Source: ZC4RG30 sp046047615
GTDB taxonomy: Bacteria; Pseudomonadota; Gammaproteobacteria; Steroidobacterales; Steroidobacteraceae
Direction: 5' to 3'
Assembly (NCBI GenBank): GCA_046047615.1
Contig: JBJOHO010000020.1
Span: forward strand, 67,852 to 131,851
DNA length: 64,000 bases
Shown here: one piece after another, positions 32,671 through 41,056 of the stretch
How the letters are laid out: the number at the start of each line of letters is the position of its first letter
Position numbering within the stretch: the first letter of the stretch is position 1
Notes under the pieces: generated by a model
Told to the model about the DNA's origin: nothing
What the model saw: only the letters and a program-made list of their open reading frames with translations
Databases searched by the model: none
Made by a program: the position numbers and the translations under genes

Positions 32671-33516
32671 ATGAACGAGATCGTCCAGCAACACCGGGTC
32701 CACGGCGGGCGCCTGCACTTCTGCCGCCACGTCAGCGAAGCCACGGGCACCGCGATGCGCTACTCGCTGTTCCTGCCGCCCGGCGACGGGCCGTTTCCGC
32801 TGCTGGTCTGGCTTTCAGGCCTCACCTGCACCGAGGAGAATTTCACGACCAAGGCCGGCGCCTACGGGCCGGCCGCCGCGGCCGGTCTGGCAGTGCTGGC
32901 GCCGGACACCAGCCCGCGCGGCGAAGGCGTGGCCGATGATGCCGCCTACGACCTGGGCCAGGGCGCCGGCTTCTATGTCGATGCCACGAACGCGCCTTGG
33001 GCGCCGCACTTCCGCATGGAGACCTACATCACCGCGGAGCTGCCGCGCGTCGTGGCGGCAGCGTTTCCCGTGGATCTGCAGCGCTGCGGCCTCAGCGGCC
33101 ACTCGATGGGCGGCCACGGCGCGCTCACCCTGGCGCTGCGCCATCCGACGCGCTACCGCAGCGTCTCCGCGTTCTCGCCGATCGTCTCGCCCACGCGCTG
33201 CCCCTGGGGCGAGAAGGCCTTCGGCGCCTACCTCGGCGCGGACCGCTCCACCTGGGAAGGCCACGATGCCTGCAGGCTGATCGAGGCGGGGGCGGCCGGC
33301 GACCACTTCGACGACATCCTGGTCGACCAGGGCCTGGCGGACAGCTTCCTCGAGGCGCAGCTGAAGCCGGACCTGCTGGAAGCAGCCTGCGCCACGGCGG
33401 GCCAGAAGCTCACGCTGCGGCGCCAGCCCGGCTATGACCACTCGTACTATTTCATCCAGACCTTCATCGCCGACCACCTGCGCTGGCATGCCGCGCGGCT
33501 CGGCACCCGCAACTGA
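32671..33516 (+). CDS. fghA: S-formylglutathione hydrolase
   Basis: Hydrolyses S-formylglutathione to formate and glutathione in the glutathione-dependent formaldehyde detoxification route. The 281-residue esterase-fold protein has LVWLSGLTCTEENFTTKAGA, PDTSPRGEGVADD, nucleophile Ser145 in LSGHSMGGHGAL, the catalytic Asp region (DDILVDQGLADSFL) and the His in PGYDHSYYFIQTF. These are the FghA/esterase D signatures. The usual partner, glutathione-dependent formaldehyde dehydrogenase, is not next to it. The gene is followed by the hydroxypyruvate reductase and glycerate kinase genes with short gaps, suggesting one transcript. Confidence 0.94.
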   Translation: MNEIVQQHRVHGGRLHFCRHVSEATGTAMRYSLFLPPGDGPFPLLVWLSGLTCTEENFTTKAGAYGPAAAAGLAVLAPDTSPRGEGVADDAAYDLGQGAGFYVDATNAPWAPHFRMETYITAELPRVVAAAFPVDLQRCGLSGHSMGGHGALTLALRHPTRYRSVSAFSPIVSPTRCPWGEKAFGAYLGADRSTWEGHDACRLIEAGAAGDHFDDILVDQGLADSFLEAQLKPDLLEAACATAGQKLTLRRQPGYDHSYYFIQTFIADHLRWHAARLGTRN

Positions 33517-33531
33517 GGAACACCACGCACC

Positions 33532-34494
33532 ATGGCGAAGATCCTGCTGACCCGCCGCTGGACCCCTGAGGTCGAGCAGTACCTGTCGCAGCGGCACGAG
33601 GTCACGCTCAACACCGACGACGTGCCGATGGACGCCGCCGCCCTCGCCGCCGCAATGACCACGCACGACGTGATCTGTCCCACCGTGACCGACCGCCTCG
33701 ACGCAGCCGTGATCCGCACGCCCGGCGCGCGCGTGAAGCTCATCGGCAATTTCGGCGTGGGCTACAACCACATCGACGTCGCCGCGGCCCGTGCCGCCGG
33801 CATCACCGTCAGCAACACGCCGGACGTGCTCACCGATGCGACCGCCGACATCGCGCTGCTGCTGATCCTGATGGCCACCCGCCGCGCCGGTGAAGGCGAG
33901 CGCGAATTGCGCGCGGGTCGCTGGACCGGCTGGCGACCGACCCACCTGATGGGCCTGGGGCTGGCGGGCAAGACGCTGGGCCTGGTCGGCTTCGGACGCA
34001 TCGCGCAGGCCACTGCCCAGCGCGCGCGCGCCTTCGGCCTGAACATCGCCTACCACGGCCGCCGCCGCGCCACACCCGATGCCGAGGCCAGCTGCAACGC
34101 GCGCTATGTCGCCTCGCTCGATGAGCTGGTCGCCAGCTGCGACATCCTGTCGCTGCACTGCCCGGGCGGCGCCGAGACCCACCACCTGATCAACCGTGAG
34201 CGGCTGGCGATGCTCAAGCCGACGGCGGTGCTGGTGAACACCGCGCGCGGCACCGTGGTCGACGAGGCTGCCCTGGCCGAGGCGCTGGCCACGCGGCGCA
34301 TCGCGGCCGCGGGCCTGGACGTGTACGAGCGCGAACCGGTGGTCCACCCGGACCTGCTGGGCCTGGAGAACGTCGCCCTGCTGCCGCACCTGGGCAGCGC
34401 CACCCAGGAGACGCGTACCGCCATGGGCATGCGCGTGGTGAGCAACATCGAGCGGTTCCTCGCCGGCCAGCCGGTGCTGGATCCGGTGGGCTGA
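33532..34494 (+). CDS. D-2-hydroxyacid dehydrogenase, glyoxylate/hydroxypyruvate reductase-like
   Basis: Reduces glyoxylate to glycolate and/or hydroxypyruvate to D-glycerate with NAD(P)H. The 320-residue protein has VKLIGNFGVGYNHIDVAAAR, the dinucleotide motif LGLVGFGRIAQATAQRA, HCPGGAETHHLINRERLAML, VNTARGTVVDEAALAEAL with the catalytic Arg/Glu neighbourhood, and the catalytic His in LLPHLGSATQETR. The GGRGTQ-type and EREP (YEREPVVHPDLL) segments agree with the glyoxylate reductase branch. It lies 7 bp before a D-glycerate 3-kinase, so hydroxypyruvate-to-3-phosphoglycerate conversion is the likely combined role. Confidence 0.9.
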   Translation: MAKILLTRRWTPEVEQYLSQRHEVTLNTDDVPMDAAALAAAMTTHDVICPTVTDRLDAAVIRTPGARVKLIGNFGVGYNHIDVAAARAAGITVSNTPDVLTDATADIALLLILMATRRAGEGERELRAGRWTGWRPTHLMGLGLAGKTLGLVGFGRIAQATAQRARAFGLNIAYHGRRRATPDAEASCNARYVASLDELVASCDILSLHCPGGAETHHLINRERLAMLKPTAVLVNTARGTVVDEAALAEALATRRIAAAGLDVYEREPVVHPDLLGLENVALLPHLGSATQETRTAMGMRVVSNIERFLAGQPVLDPVG

Positions 34495-34501
34495 GCGCCG
34501 C

Positions 34502-35395
34502 TTGGCCACCGCGCCGCCGGACTGGCTCGACGGCTACCTGCGGCGTGAGCAGCTGCCGGAAGGCTTCCGCCTGCTGGTGCAACAGGTGCATGCGCCCATC
34601 GCCCGGCGCGTGGCCGCTGCGGCGCGCGCGCACGGCCCCGGCTTCGTGCTGGGCATCTGTGGCGCGCAGGGCAGCGGCAAGTCCACGCTCACCGGCGTGC
34701 TCCAGGGGCTGCTGGCGGCCGAAGGTCTGCCAACGGCCGTGCTGTCGATCGACGATCTCTACCTGACGCATGCCGCGCGCCAGCAGCTGGGCGCGACCGT
34801 GCATCCACTGCTGTGCACACGCGGTGTCCCGGGGACCCACGACCTGGCGCTCGGCGAGGCGACGCTGGACGCCTTGGCCAGCCACGGCACGGTGGCCCTG
34901 CCCCGCTTCGACAAGCGCAGCGACGACCGGCTGCCCGCCGACGTGTGGCCGCACTTCCAAGCGCCGGCCGCCGTGGTGATCCTGGAAGGCTGGTGCGTGG
35001 GCGCACGCCCCGAGGCCGAGGCCACGCTGGCCGTGCCGGTGAACACGCTGGAGCGCGACGAAGACGCGGACATCCGCTGGCGGCGCCACGTCAATGATGC
35101 TTTGCAGGGGCCGTATGCGCGGTTCTTCGACCGCATCGACCTGCTGCTGATGCTGCAGGCGCCGTCATTCGATGTGGTGCACGGCTGGCGGCTGGAACAG
35201 GAGCGCAAGCTGCGCGAGCGCGTGCGCAGCGAAGGCGGCGACCTGGCGCGCGTGATGGATGATGGCCAGATCCACCGCTTCATCAGCCACTACGAGCGCG
35301 TGACGCGCAACCTGCTGGCGGAAATGCCGGCACGCGCCGACATCCTGCTGCGGCTCGACGCGGAGCGCGCCGCGCTGGAGCTGCGCGGCGCCTGA
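34502..35395 (+). CDS. glyK: D-glycerate 3-kinase
   Basis: Phosphorylates D-glycerate to 3-phosphoglycerate. The 297-residue P-loop kinase has Walker A GAQGSGKST (54-62), LSIDDLYLTHAARQQLG, RGVPGTHDLALG, LPRFDKRSDDRLP, and VVILEGWCVGARP. It matches the plant/fungal GLYK and YggC-type kinases rather than GarK/GlxK. A TTG start at 34502 follows the reductase stop by 7 bp; no better ATG lies nearby, and it gives the expected N-terminus. Function is strongly supported by the hydroxypyruvate reductase immediately upstream. The symbol is used loosely. Confidence 0.88.
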   Translation: MATAPPDWLDGYLRREQLPEGFRLLVQQVHAPIARRVAAAARAHGPGFVLGICGAQGSGKSTLTGVLQGLLAAEGLPTAVLSIDDLYLTHAARQQLGATVHPLLCTRGVPGTHDLALGEATLDALASHGTVALPRFDKRSDDRLPADVWPHFQAPAAVVILEGWCVGARPEAEATLAVPVNTLERDEDADIRWRRHVNDALQGPYARFFDRIDLLLMLQAPSFDVVHGWRLEQERKLRERVRSEGGDLARVMDDGQIHRFISHYERVTRNLLAEMPARADILLRLDAERAALELRGA

Positions 35396-35424
35396 GCACA
35401 TCCCGGGGCGGTTCAGCGCTGCGG

Positions 35425-35961
35425 CTACTTCCCGGCCTTCGCCGCGCGGTCGATGGCATCGCTGATGAGCGCCTTGGCCGCCTCTGCATCGCCCCAGCCC
35501 AGCACCTTCACCCACTTGCCGGACTCCAGATCCTTGTAGTGCTCGAAGAAGTGCTGGATCTGCATGCGCGTGATGTCGGGCAGGTCGGTGTGGTTGCGCA
35601 CGCTCTCATAGCGGCGCGTCAACTTGCTGACCGGCACGGCGACGATCTTCTCGTCGCCACCGGCCTCGTCCTGCATGCGCAGCACGCCCACCGGCCGTAC
35701 CGAGATGATGGCGCCCGGAATGATGCCGCGGTGGTTGGCGATCAGCACGTCGCACGGATCGCCATCGTCGGACAGCGTGTGGGGAATGAAGCCGTAATTG
35801 CCGGGGTAGCGCATCGGCGTGTAGAGGAAGCGGTCGACCACCAAGGCGCCGGAAGCCTTGTCCATCTCGTACTTGATCGGCTCGCCACCTACGGGCACCT
35901 CGACCACGACGTTGACTTCCTCGGGCGGGTTGGCGCCGATGGCGATGGCTTCAAGACGCAT
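35425..35961 (-). CDS. ppa: Inorganic pyrophosphatase (family I)
   Basis: Hydrolyses pyrophosphate to phosphate, driving biosynthesis. The 178-residue protein has the family I signatures VVEVPVGGEPIKYEMDKASG, DRFLYTPMRYPGNYGFIPHT and the metal-binding DGDPCDVLIANH, plus ADMDDADMV-independent PVSKLTRRYE and IQHFFEHYKDLE. Length and motifs match the hexameric proteobacterial enzyme. It is convergent with glycerate kinase and divergent from the MFS gene at 36056. Confidence 0.96.
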   Translation of the reverse strand: MRLEAIAIGANPPEEVNVVVEVPVGGEPIKYEMDKASGALVVDRFLYTPMRYPGNYGFIPHTLSDDGDPCDVLIANHRGIIPGAIISVRPVGVLRMQDEAGGDEKIVAVPVSKLTRRYESVRNHTDLPDITRMQIQHFFEHYKDLESGKWVKVLGWGDAEAAKALISDAIDRAAKAGK

Positions 35962-35993
35962 GCAAGCTCCAGTGGTGACGTTGACGCGGCGCG

Positions 35994-35999
35994 ACTATA
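35994..35999 (-). promoter_or_regulatory. Possible -10 box of ppa
   Basis: TATAGT on the minus strand lies about 33 bp before the ppa ATG in the 94-bp divergent spacer, the most A/T-rich patch on that side. The -35 is unclear. Confidence 0.35.
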
Positions 36000-36043
36000 G
36001 CCGCGGCAACATGAAGCCCGGCTTACCGCCATCACAACACGGG

Positions 36044-36049
36044 TAGAAT
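36044..36049 (+). promoter_or_regulatory. Possible -10 box of the MFS gene at 36056
   Basis: TAGAAT (five of six consensus bases) lies 6 bp before the ATG at 36056, with GCTTAC 17 bp upstream as a weak -35. If used, the mRNA would start at or close to the start codon and be leaderless. Confidence 0.35.
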
Positions 36050-36055
36050 GCGTGC

Positions 36056-37297
36056 ATGACGCAGCGCACTGCAGGGCCCCGGCCCGGCCGCCGGGAAGTG
36101 GCCGCCCTTGGCTTGCTGCTGGCCGGCCTGCTGTGCAACGGCTACGTGCTGCAGATCCCCAGTTTCGCCGGACCCTCGCTCGTGGCCGATTGGCAGGTGG
36201 ACCGTGCCGCCCTCAGCCCGGTGTTCAGCGCCACGCTGCTGGGCATCGTGGCCGGTGCCGCGCTGTTCGGCTGGGCCGGCGACCGCTGGGGCCGGCGGCG
36301 CATGGTGCTCATCGCCACCGCGTGGCAAGCGGCCACGGTCCTCGCCTGCGCCTGGGCCAGCGACCCCGGGCAACTCACCCTGCTGCGCCTGCTCTGCGGC
36401 ATCGGTCTCGGTGGCGCAGTGCCCAACAGCGTGGCGCTGGCGCAGGAACTCTCCCACGGTCCATGGCAGCTGCGGTTTTCCGCGGTCGTGCTGCTGGGCC
36501 TGCCCGGCGGCAGCGCCCTGCCCGCGCCGGTGGCCGCATGGCTGCTGCCGGTCACCGGCTGGCCGTCGATGTTCGTGCTCGGCGCCATGGTCACGACGCT
36601 GGTGGTGCTGGCGATGCTGCGCTGGCTGCCGGAGTCCACGGCCTACCTCGCCAGCCGCCGGGCGGCGGGAACGTCCGCTGCGGCACCTGCGGCCGGCAGC
36701 GGCTGGGCGGCGCTGTTCCGGGGTCCGCTGGCCTTCACCACGCCCTGCCTGTGGCTGATGATGGCCGGCTCGATGATGGCACTGCACGTGCTCACCAGCT
36801 GGTTGCCATTGCTGCTGGCCGATGTGGGCGTGCTTCCCGCCGATGCCGCGGGGATGACGGGTGCCGTGCATCTGGGCGGCACGCTGGCGACCTTGGCCTC
36901 GATCGGCCTGCTGGGCCGCTTCGGGCTGGGCTGGGTGGCACTGCTGTTCGGCTGCGGCGCGGCCGGCATCCTGCTCGCTGCACTGGGAGATTTCTCCACC
37001 ACACTGCTGTGGCCCGCGGTGCTGCTGGCCGGCTTCGGCATCGTCGGCTCGCAGGGGGCCTTGGGTACGCTGGCGGCGCAACGTTATCCGTCGTCCTGCC
37101 GCCCCACCGGCGTGGGCCTGGCCATCGCCGTAGGCCGTCTGGGGGCCGTGGTCGGGCCGCTGCTGGGGGGTGCGATGCATGCCGCCGGCTTCTCGACCCG
37201 CGGCCTGTTCTCGCTCTCGTTGTGGCCGATCAGCGTGGGGCTGGCCTGCACGGGCCTGCTGGCCCTGGTTGAATCAGCGCGGCGACAGGCGCCATAG
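36056..37297 (+). CDS. MFS transporter, aromatic-acid:H+ symporter-like
   Basis: A 413-residue, 12-helix major facilitator. The diagnostic loop 2-3 motif is FGWAGDRWGRRRM (71-83). An N-terminal helix GLLLAGLLCNGYVLQIPSFA and a segment GIGLGGAVPNSVAL resemble the AAHS family that imports hydroxylated aromatic acids. The substrate is not readable. Its 3' end overlaps the 3' end of the convergent secreted protein gene by 24 bp. It lies next to an aromatic-oxidising gene set, which supports the aromatic-uptake idea. Confidence 0.85.
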   Translation: MTQRTAGPRPGRREVAALGLLLAGLLCNGYVLQIPSFAGPSLVADWQVDRAALSPVFSATLLGIVAGAALFGWAGDRWGRRRMVLIATAWQAATVLACAWASDPGQLTLLRLLCGIGLGGAVPNSVALAQELSHGPWQLRFSAVVLLGLPGGSALPAPVAAWLLPVTGWPSMFVLGAMVTTLVVLAMLRWLPESTAYLASRRAAGTSAAAPAAGSGWAALFRGPLAFTTPCLWLMMAGSMMALHVLTSWLPLLLADVGVLPADAAGMTGAVHLGGTLATLASIGLLGRFGLGWVALLFGCGAAGILLAALGDFSTTLLWPAVLLAGFGIVGSQGALGTLAAQRYPSSCRPTGVGLAIAVGRLGAVVGPLLGGAMHAAGFSTRGLFSLSLWPISVGLACTGLLALVESARRQAP

Positions 37298-37717
37298 CGC
37301 CAGGCGCACGGCGCGCTCGCCCGGGGCACGGCGCACACGGGCGTCGTCCCAGGCCCACTGCGCGCGCAGCACGCCGTGGCCACGCGCCAGATCCCTCAGC
37401 ACGAGAAACTCGGACCAGGCGGTGAGCCCGGCCAGTTGCAGGCCCGGCGTCGCCGCCAACCGCGGTGCCAGCTGCGCAGCCCAGTCGGCCTGCAGGTCGG
37501 CACCGAAGGCCAGCCAGGCGTGGCCCGCCGCCGCCTGCTGGCGCGCCAGGCGCAGCGACTGCGGATAGCGCGGGTCCGCCAGCCACAACACGGAGCTGCC
37601 GGCATGCGCGCCCGCCGGCGTGGCAACAGCCGCAACGGGCAACAGTCCCACCACGGTGGAGGCCGAGGCCAGCCACTGCCGGCGGTTCACGGCCGCGATC
37701 CTGGCCGCGTCAGCCAC
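37274..37717 (-). CDS. Hypothetical exported protein with twin-arginine-like N-terminus
   Basis: A 147-residue protein I do not recognise. Residues around 12-37 form NRRQWLASASTVVGLLPVAA ending near AGAHA, an RR-plus-hydrophobic segment consistent with a Tat or Sec signal. The mature part includes VLWLADPRYPQSLRLARQQA, WLAFGADLQADWAAQLAPRL and a C-terminal basic run; no metal or cofactor motif is visible. It overlaps the cytochrome c gene by 31 bp upstream and the convergent MFS gene by 24 bp downstream. Being the last gene of the flavocytochrome operon, it may assist that enzyme; this is inference. Confidence 0.65.
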   Translation of the reverse strand: MADAARIAAVNRRQWLASASTVVGLLPVAAVATPAGAHAGSSVLWLADPRYPQSLRLARQQAAAGHAWLAFGADLQADWAAQLAPRLAATPGLQLAGLTAWSEFLVLRDLARGHGVLRAQWAWDDARVRRAPGERAVRLALWRLSPR

Positions 37718-38034
37718 ACGGCGATGGCATCCAGCTCCGCGTCCGGGAGTTCAACGGGCGTGAAGCGTGGCATGGCGCGCAGGCCGAAGCGGGCAACGTA
37801 ACGGATGTAGGCAGGCTGCAGGTCGCTGCGGCGTGCCAGCAACGACTGTTCCTTGCCCAGGCGCCGCTCCAGCATCCAGGTGCCGCCGCCACCGGCGAGG
37901 TGGCAGACGCCGCAACGCGCGTTGAACAGCGCTTCCGGGTCCGTGGCTGCGGCGGCCTGCACCGCCGGCGCAGCGAGCAGCGCAACGGCGGCGATGCCGC
38001 CCAGCGCCGCGTGGTGCCGTGGCTGCCGGCTCAT
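37687..38034 (-). CDS. Small c-type cytochrome, electron acceptor of the flavoprotein
   Basis: A 115-residue periplasmic cytochrome c. The signal peptide runs to about AAPAVQA, the haem-binding CGVCH is at residues 41-45, and Met88 in GLRAMPRF is the likely sixth ligand. The domain ends ELPDAELDAIAVWLTRPGS. Size and position match the cytochrome subunit of p-cresol methylhydroxylase. Its ATG overlaps the flavoprotein stop as ATGA, so the two chains are probably made in step and form a flavocytochrome c complex. Confidence 0.9.
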   Translation of the reverse strand: MSRQPRHHAALGGIAAVALLAAPAVQAAAATDPEALFNARCGVCHLAGGGGTWMLERRLGKEQSLLARRSDLQPAYIRYVARFGLRAMPRFTPVELPDAELDAIAVWLTRPGSRP

Positions 38035-39578
38035 GGCTTGCCCCGCAGGTGGCGCCAGGCCTTGGGCCAGACACCGTTGCGGCCCGGTGCGAGGATGCCG
38101 TTGGGATCCAGGCTGTCCTTCACCTGCTCGTTCAGCCGCCGCAAGGCATGGTTGTTGAAATCGAAGGTGTCGGCCACGGCATCCATGTAGTCGATGTGCG
38201 TGCGGTATTCGCCATAACCCATCTCGCGCGCGTCCTTCACCAGCGCGCGGAACAGCCGGTCCGCACGGTCCACCATGTCGGCATCGTCCATGTCGGCGAA
38301 GATCAGGTTGATGTTGGCGACCGCCCGGCCACCGTTGTACCAGGTCGAGGCATAGTCGATGCCGAACTCCTGGTAGCGCCGCCGCGTGCGCTGGAACTGC
38401 TCGACGATCTTGCGGCCCACCGCCGGCACGACCGGCGAGAAGCTCAAGTGCCCGCCGCGCCCGCCGTACCAGTTCACGGTCGACAGCGGATTGAGGCTGG
38501 GCCCCGGCACGGGCCGCTCGTGGCTGTGGAAGCGCGTGACCGGAAACTCCTGGCGCGTGTGCCTGGCGAGGGCATCAAGCACGACCTTCAGGTGGGCCTC
38601 GTTGGCCTCACGGTAGCCGGAGAGCCGCAGCGTGCCGTTCCACCATCCCAGCCCGTAGCGGTCGCGCAATTGCGCATAGACCGGATCAGGCAGCGAATCG
38701 CGGCCCTGGTACCACTCGCTGCGCTGGGTCTGCGCGGCAACGATGTTCATGATCGTGGTCACGGCCACGTGGCCATCGACGACGTTGCGCAGGCGCAGCG
38801 GCCGCACGGCGTCGATGTACCAGCCGAGGTCTTCCGGCTTGTCGAGCGCCACGCCGATCTGGATCTGGTGCTCCGGCGTCGGGTGCAGCCACAGGCCCAT
38901 CTTGGTCACCACACCCAGGTTGGAGTGGATGAACATCTGGTCCCAGGACGGGCCGAAGCCATGGCGGAAGCTCGCCCAGCTGTCGCTGCCACTCATCGCG
39001 CCCATGCCGGTGCGCACGAGCTCGCCCGTGCCCAACAGCACCTCGAGCCCGCAGACACTGCTGCTGTGGTCGCCACGCCAGCTGAAGCCGCGCTCCAGCG
39101 CGTTGCCGAGCACGCTGCCCCAGCCATTGCCGGGGATGGCCGCCTCGAGGCCCGTGTGCTCGCGCTGCAGGTACTCGTGCAGTTCGAAGAAGGTGACGCC
39201 GGGCTCGACGATGCAGTAGCCCAGCTCGACGTTGACCTCGATGATGCGTTTCATGCGGCCGAGGTCGAGGATCACCGACCCGGCCAACACCGGCTGCGCA
39301 CCGCCGTAGCCGAGGTTCTTGCCGCGCGACACCGGCCACAGCGGCAGGCGTGCCTCGTTGGCGATGCGCAGCGCCGCCTGCAACTGCGCCATGTCGGCCG
39401 GCGCGATGATGGCCGACGGCGCGTGCGCGCTGCCGTCCCCCTTCGCGTAGGGGTCGATGTAGCTGGCCCGGTCCTCGTCGGTGTCGAAGACCCAGGCCTC
39501 GCCCAGCTCGCGGCGCCACGCGGCCACGGCCGCCTCGAAGCGGCCACGGCCCACGCCCGGCGGCAGGATGCGCTTCAC
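38031..39578 (-). CDS. FAD-dependent 4-alkylphenol oxidoreductase (p-cresol methylhydroxylase / vanillyl-alcohol oxidase family)
   Basis: Predicted to oxidise the benzylic carbon of a para-substituted phenol, passing electrons to the adjacent cytochrome c. In 515 residues the FAD domain shows KRILPPGVGRGRFEAAVAAW, AHAPSAIIAPADMAQLQAAL, VSRGKNLGYGGAQPVL and GVTFFELHEYLQ. The cap domain has NWYGGRGGHLSFSP and the end is SLDPNGILAPGRNGVWP. I use a GTG start at 39578, which begins the family N-terminus eight bases after the upstream stop. The position of the covalent Tyr of PchF aligns with Val368; His377 sits where vanillyl-alcohol oxidase has its FAD-linking His. Substrate (cresol, eugenol-like or other) unknown. 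Confidence 0.9.
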   Translation of the reverse strand: MKRILPPGVGRGRFEAAVAAWRRELGEAWVFDTDEDRASYIDPYAKGDGSAHAPSAIIAPADMAQLQAALRIANEARLPLWPVSRGKNLGYGGAQPVLAGSVILDLGRMKRIIEVNVELGYCIVEPGVTFFELHEYLQREHTGLEAAIPGNGWGSVLGNALERGFSWRGDHSSSVCGLEVLLGTGELVRTGMGAMSGSDSWASFRHGFGPSWDQMFIHSNLGVVTKMGLWLHPTPEHQIQIGVALDKPEDLGWYIDAVRPLRLRNVVDGHVAVTTIMNIVAAQTQRSEWYQGRDSLPDPVYAQLRDRYGLGWWNGTLRLSGYREANEAHLKVVLDALARHTRQEFPVTRFHSHERPVPGPSLNPLSTVNWYGGRGGHLSFSPVVPAVGRKIVEQFQRTRRRYQEFGIDYASTWYNGGRAVANINLIFADMDDADMVDRADRLFRALVKDAREMGYGEYRTHIDYMDAVADTFDFNNHALRRLNEQVKDSLDPNGILAPGRNGVWPKAWRHLRGKP

Positions 39579-39585
39579 CGGCGGC

Positions 39586-39984
39586 TCAGTAGGTGGCCTG
39601 CTCGAGCGACGAGCCGGCGGCAATCTGCCGGCCATCGGCGAACTTCACCGACTTGGCGTTGATGAGCGGCGTGCCATCGCGCGCCTCGAAGCCCTCGACC
39701 GTCACCTGGTCTCCGGCCTTCATCGTGTTGCGGTTCCAGCCATAGCGCATGAGCTTGTTGGTGCTGCCCATCTCGACGGCGAAGTTGACGACCTTGCCAT
39801 CAGCGCCCTTCACGTCGACATAGAAGTGTGCGTGCGGGTTGGTCCACTCCACCTTGGTGACGCTGCCGGAAATCATCTTCGGCTTGGCCGGGTCGTACTG
39901 GGCCACGAAGGAGTGGTGGGCCACGGCCAGCGTGGCGCTGCCAGCCAGCAGGCTGGCCAGGGCGAGAGTGCGGATCAGGTTCAT
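39586..39984 (-). CDS. DUF6152-family secreted protein
   Basis: A 132-residue protein with a signal peptide (MNLIRTLALASLLAGSATLAVAHH) and the DUF6152 pattern HHSFVAQYDPAKPKMISGSV, TKVEWTNPHAHFYVDVK and the end DGRQIAAGSS. The His-rich start of the mature chain could bind a metal. Members occur beside aromatic or terpenoid degradation genes; the function is not known to me. It lies 28 bp after the upstream hypothetical gene and 7 bp before the flavoprotein start, so it is in the same operon. The ATG at 39984 is the signal-peptide start. Confidence 0.82.
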   Translation of the reverse strand: MNLIRTLALASLLAGSATLAVAHHSFVAQYDPAKPKMISGSVTKVEWTNPHAHFYVDVKGADGKVVNFAVEMGSTNKLMRYGWNRNTMKAGDQVTVEGFEARDGTPLINAKSVKFADGRQIAAGSSLEQATY

Positions 39985-40012
39985 GAGGTGTCTCCGGAGA
40001 ATGGGGCTGGTT

Positions 40013-41056
40013 TCAGGGGCGGTGCTGCCAAGGGGCACGCTGCGAGGCGTGCGATTGGACGCCCTCGGCACAGACGTACTCGACGATCTCGGTGCCCTCG
40101 ACCAGGCCGATGTCGAACACGCGCTTCAGGGGCCGAGTGAAGGCGTCCTCGTCCATGATCGTGAGTTCCATGCGCATGCGGCCACGCGACAGCCGCGTGT
40201 AGCGCTCGACGAGATGCAGTTTTTCGGTGTGGATGCCGAAGCCTGGTGTCTTCTCGTTGAAGCCCTGCGTGTCGACCACCAGGGTGTCGCCCTCCCACCA
40301 GCCGATGGAGTGGCCGAACCACGACGGGTTCCACTCGTCAGCGGAAGGATGCTTGCGGCCATCCATGTGGATCTGGCGGTAGCCGGGGACGATGTCCTCC
40401 ATCATCTGCACGATGACCTGCGGCGTCTGCACCAGCTTGTAGGGGTAGTTGGCCAGCGACATGAGGCCGGTCTGCGGCAGGCAGTAGGCCCCTGGGTTGT
40501 CCTGCTTGACCTGGCGCCACTTGTCGAACAGTTCCTGCGCCCAGGGCTGCAGTGGCATCGCCGGTGGCGTGATGGCGTCGCCGATGTTGATCCAGATGCC
40601 GGTCAGGTCGGGCTTGCCCTCGGCCGTGCGCGGCACCGGGCCGTCGACGTCCTTGGTTTTCGACCGCAGGTCCGCGGCCTGCAGCAGCGGATCGTCACCG
40701 ATGGTGCCCAGGTTCATGCCCCAGTCCACCTGCAGGTCGAGGGTGGCCGCCTGGCCCGACGCCACGGCCACGTTGGCCCGCTGGTAACGCTCGTACAGCC
40801 GCGAAGGGATGGCGAGGTCGAGGTCGTAGCTGCCAGCGGGCACGTCGGCGATGCGGTACCGGCCCTCACGGTCCATGCGGCCCGCGAACTTGGCACCGGT
40901 GGCCGGATTGGTCAGCGTGATGTCCGCCTCGAGACGCACCACCGGCTTGCCGTCAGGATCGCTGATGCGCCCGGACAGGCTGCCGCCGGCGCCCTGCGCC
41001 GCGACTGCGAGTGATGCACACAGGGCGGCGATGCCGGCCCAGAGGGTTCGTGTCAT
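40013..41056 (-). CDS. Secreted protein with carboxypeptidase-regulatory-like (CarboxypepD_reg) domain
   Basis: A 347-residue exported protein of unknown function. The signal peptide MTRTLWAGIAALCASLAVAA is followed by a Cna-B/carboxypeptidase-regulatory-like beta domain (SLSGRISDPDGKPVVRLEAD, YRIADVPAGSYDLDLAIPSR, residues about 28-115). The rest has the WINIGDAI and WFGHSIGWWEGDTLVVDT patterns of uncharacterised proteins found beside aromatic or sterol-degrading gene sets. The ATG at 41056 follows GGAGG with a 6-base gap, so I prefer it over the GTG at 41068. It probably heads the operon that includes the flavoprotein and cytochrome. Confidence 0.72.
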   Translation of the reverse strand: MTRTLWAGIAALCASLAVAAQGAGGSLSGRISDPDGKPVVRLEADITLTNPATGAKFAGRMDREGRYRIADVPAGSYDLDLAIPSRLYERYQRANVAVASGQAATLDLQVDWGMNLGTIGDDPLLQAADLRSKTKDVDGPVPRTAEGKPDLTGIWINIGDAITPPAMPLQPWAQELFDKWRQVKQDNPGAYCLPQTGLMSLANYPYKLVQTPQVIVQMMEDIVPGYRQIHMDGRKHPSADEWNPSWFGHSIGWWEGDTLVVDTQGFNEKTPGFGIHTEKLHLVERYTRLSRGRMRMELTIMDEDAFTRPLKRVFDIGLVEGTEIVEYVCAEGVQSHASQRAPWQHRP

